Below, piece by piece: positions 30,347 through 33,888 of a DNA stretch of 33,888 bases. The notes beneath the pieces are model-generated. The model made no database searches and was not told the DNA's origin. It saw only the letters and a program-made list of their open reading frames with translations. Numbering within the stretch: position 1 is the stretch's first letter; each line of letters opens with the position of its first letter. The stretch is taken from NCBI GenBank assembly GCA_964385465.1, contig CAYLPJ010000063.1, positions 1 to 33,888 of the forward strand. Reading direction: 5' to 3'. Source of the stretch: CAYLPJ01 sp964385465. Its GTDB lineage: Bacteria > Planctomycetota > Phycisphaerae > SM23-33. The position numbers and the translations under genes were made by a program.

Positions 30347-32493
30347 GACGCCTCCTCGATCCGATAGCTGCTGCGAAGGCCGAACTCGGCCTGCTTACCA
30401 TCGTTCCACTGCTCCACCGGCCGAAGGTAGCCCACGACGCGGGAGTACACCTCGGTCCGGCTTCCGCAGGTGGGGCAAGTCGCCTGCTCGCCCCTCAGAT
30501 AGCCGTGCTCGGGACAGACCGAGAACGTCGGCGAGACGGTGAAGTACGGCAGGCGGTAGTTCGTGCAGACCATCTTGACGAACTCGCGCACCGCCAGCGG
30601 GTCGGCAACGGCTTCTCCGAGAAAGACGTGCATCACCGTTCCGCCCGTATAGCGTGATTGCAGTTCGTCCTGGAGATCAAGCACGTTAAGGATGTCGTGG
30701 GAGTAGTTCACGGGTAACTGCGTGGAGTTGCTGTAGAGCGGAACGCCTTCACGATCCGCATTAACATCTTCAGCATTCATTTCAGGGTGGAGGCGATGGT
30801 CCAGCCGGGCCAGTCGGTACGCGGCTCCCTCGGCGGGGGTTGCCTCGAGGTTGTAGAAGTTGCCCGTCTGCTCTTGGAACTCCTGCAGCCGGTCTCGCAT
30901 GTGATCTAGCACCTGCGCGGCAAACGCCCTGCCTTTCTCGCTGCCGATGTCGCACCCCAGCAAGTTCAAGCACGCCTCGTTCATTCCCACCAGGCCGATC
31001 GTGGAAAAGTGGCTCGCCCAGTAGCGGCCAAGACGGCACTTGATGTTTCGCAGGTAATACCGTGTATATGGATAGAGGTTGGCTTCGGTGAACTGCTCCA
31101 GCGCGGTCCGCTTGGTCTCCAAACTGGTGCGAGCGATCTCCATCAGACGGTCTAGCCGCTGAAGGAAGTCGGTCTCATCGGTCGCCAAGTGCCCCAGCCG
31201 CGGCATGTTGATGGTTACGACGCCGATGGAACCCGTCAGCGGATTGGCCCCGAACAAGCCGCCACCACGACGCTCCAGCTTTCGTAGGTCCAGCCGAAGC
31301 CGGCAGCACATGGACCGCGTGTCCTCCGGCGACATCTCGGAGTTGACGAAGTTGGCGAAGTAGGGGATCCCGTATTTCGCGGTGACCTTCCAGAGCATCT
31401 CCATGTTGGGCGAGTCCCAATCGAACTCGGCCGTGATGCTGTACGTCGGGATCGGGAACGTAAACACCCGTCCCTTCGCATCCCCCTCCGTCAGCACCTC
31501 AAGAAATGCGCGGTTTAGCAGGTCCATCTCGGCTTGGTATTCCCCGTAGGTTGTGTTCTGCATCGCGCCGCCGATGATGACGGGCTCGTTCGCCAGCGTT
31601 ACGGCAGGATGTAGGTCCAGCGTCACGTTGGTAAATGGGGCTTGGAAGCCCACCCGCGTCGGCACGTTCAGGTTGAACACGAACTCCTGGATGGCCTGCT
31701 TGACTTCCTTGTACCCCAAGGCATCATGGCGTATGAACGGGGCCAGCAGCGTATCGAAACTCGAAAGGGCCTGTGCGCCGGCAGCCTCGCCCTGAAGGGT
31801 ATAGAAGAAGTTGACGATCTGCCCCAGCGCCGTGCGGAAGTGCTTCGCCGGGCGGCTTTCGGCCTTGCCGGCCGCGCCACGGAACCCGCAGCGCAGCAAG
31901 TCCTGCAGATCCCAACCGACGCAGTAAACCGACAGTTGCCCCAAGTCGTGGATGTGGATATCGCCCTTAGAATGGGCCTGACGTATCTCGGGGGTGTAGA
32001 TTCGGTTCAGCCAGTAGGTCTTGCTCAGTTCGCTGGAGAGGTAATTGTTCAGTCCCTGGAGCGAGTAGGCCATGTTGCTGTTCTCGCTGACTTGCCAGTC
32101 CAGCTTCTTCAGGTAGCTGTCGACCAGTTCAAGGCGGCTGGCGTTGACGACCTCGCGAAGGCGGGCATGCTGATCGCGGTAGAGGATGTACGCCTTGGCG
32201 GTCCGCTTGAACGGGCTGGCCAGCAGGACATCTTCCACCAGGTCCTGAATACCCTCCACGGTGGGTTGCGGCGTGCCATCAAGCATCTGGGCCAGCGCCA
32301 GCACGCGACGGGTCAACGTCGCAGCGACCGAGGCGTCACACTCGCCGGTCGCCTGGCCGGCTTTGACAAGAGCCTGGGTGATCCGCCCCGCGTCGAACGG
32401 GACGACCCGCCCGTCCCGCTTGCGAATCGAAGTGAACGCGGTTTGAGTCTGTGGCAACGAAACAGCAACAGCGCTTTCAACGGTCGTCATCAT
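30343..32493 (-). CDS. nrdD: Anaerobic (class III) ribonucleoside-triphosphate reductase
   Basis: A 716-residue oxygen-sensitive enzyme that reduces ribonucleotides using a glycyl radical. An ATP-cone (about 20-110) precedes the catalytic barrel. The C-terminal zinc site reads CPEHG plus CPTCG (C660, H663, C673, C676). The radical glycine is G688 in YSRVVGYLRPVEQWNDGKQ. Start: ATGs at 32493 and 32490; the second has better spacing from GGGAGG. It is first in a run of same-strand genes and lies downstream of a cobalamin riboswitch. All key residues are intact. Confidence 0.97.
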   Translation of the reverse strand: MMTTVESAVAVSLPQTQTAFTSIRKRDGRVVPFDAGRITQALVKAGQATGECDASVAATLTRRVLALAQMLDGTPQPTVEGIQDLVEDVLLASPFKRTAKAYILYRDQHARLREVVNASRLELVDSYLKKLDWQVSENSNMAYSLQGLNNYLSSELSKTYWLNRIYTPEIRQAHSKGDIHIHDLGQLSVYCVGWDLQDLLRCGFRGAAGKAESRPAKHFRTALGQIVNFFYTLQGEAAGAQALSSFDTLLAPFIRHDALGYKEVKQAIQEFVFNLNVPTRVGFQAPFTNVTLDLHPAVTLANEPVIIGGAMQNTTYGEYQAEMDLLNRAFLEVLTEGDAKGRVFTFPIPTYSITAEFDWDSPNMEMLWKVTAKYGIPYFANFVNSEMSPEDTRSMCCRLRLDLRKLERRGGGLFGANPLTGSIGVVTINMPRLGHLATDETDFLQRLDRLMEIARTSLETKRTALEQFTEANLYPYTRYYLRNIKCRLGRYWASHFSTIGLVGMNEACLNLLGCDIGSEKGRAFAAQVLDHMRDRLQEFQEQTGNFYNLEATPAEGAAYRLARLDHRLHPEMNAEDVNADREGVPLYSNSTQLPVNYSHDILNVLDLQDELQSRYTGGTVMHVFLGEAVADPLAVREFVKMVCTNYRLPYFTVSPTFSVCPEHGYLRGEQATCPTCGSRTEVYSRVVGYLRPVEQWNDGKQAEFGLRSSYRIEEAS

Positions 32494-32711
32494 CGACCTC
32501 CCTGTCGATTGCCCTGAAACGCGAGGTGCGCAGCGCCCGCGACGTGTCTGGCGGTCCCACAGGACCAGTCGCCGCGAGCCCGGCTCTGGGCGGATCGGTC
32601 AGGGCGCAAACCGAACCGTCGGCAGCATGGCGGGGATTGATGGAGGAGGATCGCGCGGAAGCGACGGATTCTTCAAGAAGAAGCAAGTCGCCGCCAAGCG
32701 CGAGCGGCCAA
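32494..32711 (-). other. Leader between the terminator and nrdD
   Basis: About 218 bases of untranslated leader on the minus strand. I see no second regulatory element or credible peptide gene. A TTCTTGAAGAA palindrome lies around 32671-32681. The nrdD ribosome site GGGAGG is at the end. Confidence 0.5.
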
Positions 32712-32749
32712 CAAAAAGCCCCGGTTCTCGCCAGTGCGAGCGCCCGGGG
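32712..32749 (-). terminator. Intrinsic terminator of the cobalamin riboswitch
   Basis: On the minus strand, CCCCGG (32744-32749) pairs with CCGGGG (32719-32724) around an inner GC stem CTCGC/GCGAG (32736-32740 with 32727-32731), followed at once by CTTTTTG. This is a classical hairpin plus U-tract. It lies about 65 bases after the B12 box and 219 bases before nrdD, fitting a transcription-termination expression platform. Outer flanks 32705-32711 and 32754-32760 (CGGCCAA/TTGGCCG) could form an alternative stem that engages the U-tract. Confidence 0.85.
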
Positions 32750-32812
32750 TCGATTGGCCGAAACCAAGTGGAACCGGACGGCCCATTCGCGAGAGCCAGA
32801 CCAAGCTGGTTG

Positions 32813-33060
32813 CAGGCAGGTATTCTGGCTTCCGGATTCATTCATCGCCAAGTCCGACCTTCCGCCATCCCGAACAATGCTTCGGGAAACGTTCCAGTCG
32901 AACTCAACGCTGAAAACCTTCCGCCGCACCTTCCCATCGGGCATCCACAGCCCGACAGTGGCTTATTGCGGCGGTCGTCACCGGTCACAGCGGCGCGTCC
33001 GCGGCCGATTCACACGGCCTTCCCTGTTGGCCCCATATCTTGGGGCCCCAGCAATGTCGC
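32813..33060 (-). promoter_or_regulatory. Cobalamin (B12) riboswitch upstream of nrdD
   Basis: On the minus strand the conserved core appears in order: CAGGGAAGGCCGTGTGAAT, then CGCGCCGCTGTGACCGG, then AAGCCACTG, then ATGGGAAGG, and finally the B12 box GAAGCCAGAATACCTGCC (32832-32815). A GC stem (GGGGCC/GGCCCC around 33030-33050) and a 7-bp arm TCCCGAA/TTCGGGA (32868-32887) are extra helices of the usual architecture. With the terminator just downstream it should lower nrdD operon transcription when adenosyl- or other cobalamin is bound. Confidence 0.94.
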
Positions 33061-33062
33061 CT

Positions 33063-33091
33063 GCCATATGCGGCTCGGGCTGCCGCGTCAA
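33063..33091 (-). promoter_or_regulatory. Candidate promoter for the riboswitch-nrd operon
   Basis: TTGACG (33091-33086) and TATGGC (33068-33063) on the minus strand are spaced 17 bases. Transcription would begin near 33056, just inside the riboswitch. The -10 box is weak. Confidence 0.45.
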
Positions 33092-33205
33092 GGGGCTTTG
33101 AAAAGAATTTCTCGCTGGACGCCGCATAGTCCTTCAGAGGAAGCCGGAACGCCGGTTGCCTCGGCATTCGGCTGCTGATGGTCCCGGCTCCTCATTCGCA
33201 CGCCT

Positions 33206-33888
33206 CTACGAGATCCACTTCCGCCGGATGTTCCGCAAACTCAGGGCGAACAGCACCGCGCAGAACGCCAGCAGCAGGCCGAAGTCCAGCAGAAGCGGCA
33301 GGTGCGGCAGGCGGTGGATCGATCCGTGCAGCACGTCGGCACCATAGGTCAGGGGCAGCGCGTAGCTCAGCGGCCGAAGCCAGACGGGCAACTGCTCGAT
33401 GGGGAAGAACAGCCCGCACAGGAACAGCATCGGGAAGCGGAAGAAGTTCGAGAAGGTCTGGGCCTCGAAGACCTCGCTGACCGACACGGCGATGAACAGG
33501 CCCAGGAACGTCGAGCTGATCGCAATGAGAACGATGGCGGGGACGAGCGTCGCCCAGTTGACCGCCGAGAGGTCCATCAGAAACGCCGCGAAGATGATCG
33601 GCACGAAGGCGTTGGCGATGCCGAACAGGATCGCGCCGCCGGTCTTGGCCACCATCAGAAGTTCCAACGGGATCGGGGCGAGCAGCAGCCGCTCAAAGGA
33701 TCGGCCCTTTTTCTCGAACGTGACGGTGACCGACAGCAGGCTCGTCGTGCCGAACAGCACCGACACGGCGATCACCCCCGGCAGCAACGCGGGCACGCTG
33801 TCCAGTCCCGCCCCGGAGCGGATGAAGAACATCCCCGTCCACGCCAGCGGGAAGATCAGGCCCCAACTGATGTTCGGCGGCTTGAGGT
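33206..33888 (-). CDS. ABC-2 type transporter permease, N-terminally cut by window edge
   Basis: The frame runs past the right edge: codons before ATG 33832 read LKPPNISWGLIFPLAWTG, so the start lies outside the window. The visible 227 residues contain about five membrane helices and the ABC-2/NodJ-DrrB pattern (TVTFEKKGRSFERLLLAPIP, then LPVWLRPLSYALPLTYGADV). It is the membrane part of an ABC exporter, substrate unknown; the ATPase gene is probably upstream, outside. It ends 140 bases before the riboswitch, on the same strand. Confidence 0.9.
   Translation of the reverse strand, partial: LKPPNISWGLIFPLAWTGMFFIRSGAGLDSVPALLPGVIAVSVLFGTTSLLSVTVTFEKKGRSFERLLLAPIPLELLMVAKTGGAILFGIANAFVPIIFAAFLMDLSAVNWATLVPAIVLIAISSTFLGLFIAVSVSEVFEAQTFSNFFRFPMLFLCGLFFPIEQLPVWLRPLSYALPLTYGADVLHGSIHRLPHLPLLLDFGLLLAFCAVLFALSLRNIRRKWIS

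Noticed and set aside
32477..32944. Minus-strand 155-codon open frame upstream of nrdD
   Set aside because: It runs through the riboswitch B12 box and the terminator hairpin, which explain this sequence better.
1..33888. CRISPR arrays, tRNA or rRNA genes, and prophage genes
   Set aside because: No regularly spaced repeats, cloverleaf sequences or phage structural genes were seen in reading the window; a covariance search was not possible.

Overview
The window is GC-rich, tightly packed bacterial chromosome. Genes often overlap by 4 bases (ATGA) and use TTG or GTG starts. A HARE-HTH protein tail, the T4P/T2SS gene order and a DUF2023/FeoB-associated iron locus suggest a Planctomycetota bacterium, possibly Phycisphaerae-like. 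Feo ferrous-iron uptake and an oxygen-sensitive class III ribonucleotide reductase (NrdDG) point to an anaerobic or microaerobic life. The taxonomic call is inference from gene content only.

Layout. (1) 1-722: the end of a HARE-HTH protein, then about 600 bases with no credible gene but a long inverted repeat. (2) 724-2539, minus: a lipoprotein N-acetylmuramoyl-L-alanine amidase and a ZupT-type ZIP metal transporter. (3) About 2653-4688: an IS110-family element with a small winged-helix-like gene, a DEDD transposase, a 16-bp inverted repeat and a 12-bp direct repeat. (4) 4916-9859, plus: a ferrous-iron operon holding a DtxR-FeoA fusion, FeoA, FeoB, a Cys-rich FeoB-associated peptide, DUF2023, HemP and two uncharacterised genes. 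(5) 10008-22851, plus: a type IV pilus / type II secretion-like assembly operon. It has three prepilins, a membrane-anchored thioredoxin with a His-rich tail, PilMN-like and PilO-like proteins, a GspE ATPase, GspF, a PilP/GspC-like protein, a secretin, a TPR lipoprotein, a PilT ATPase and small Cys-rich proteins. (6) 22890-24654: a small membrane methyltransferase, convergent with a divergent alkaline phosphatase-family lipoprotein. (7) 24733-33060, minus: nrdD, nrdG, dcd, thyX, a MetH reactivation protein, metH without its reactivation domain, and cobO. A cobalamin riboswitch with an intrinsic terminator lies upstream of nrdD. (8) 33206-33888, minus: an ABC-2 permease cut by the window edge.

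How the parts fit. Region 7 is the most informative. A B12-sensing leader precedes genes for deoxynucleotide supply (class III RNR and activase, dCTP deaminase, flavin-dependent thymidylate synthase). These continue through overlapping genes into B12-dependent methionine synthesis and corrinoid adenosylation. This would let cobalamin status set DNA-precursor and one-carbon metabolism together, most simply if a B12-dependent class II RNR exists elsewhere in the genome. Region 5 combines T2SS-like features with a PilT retraction-type ATPase and with thiol and metal-binding accessory proteins. No prepilin peptidase is seen in the window.
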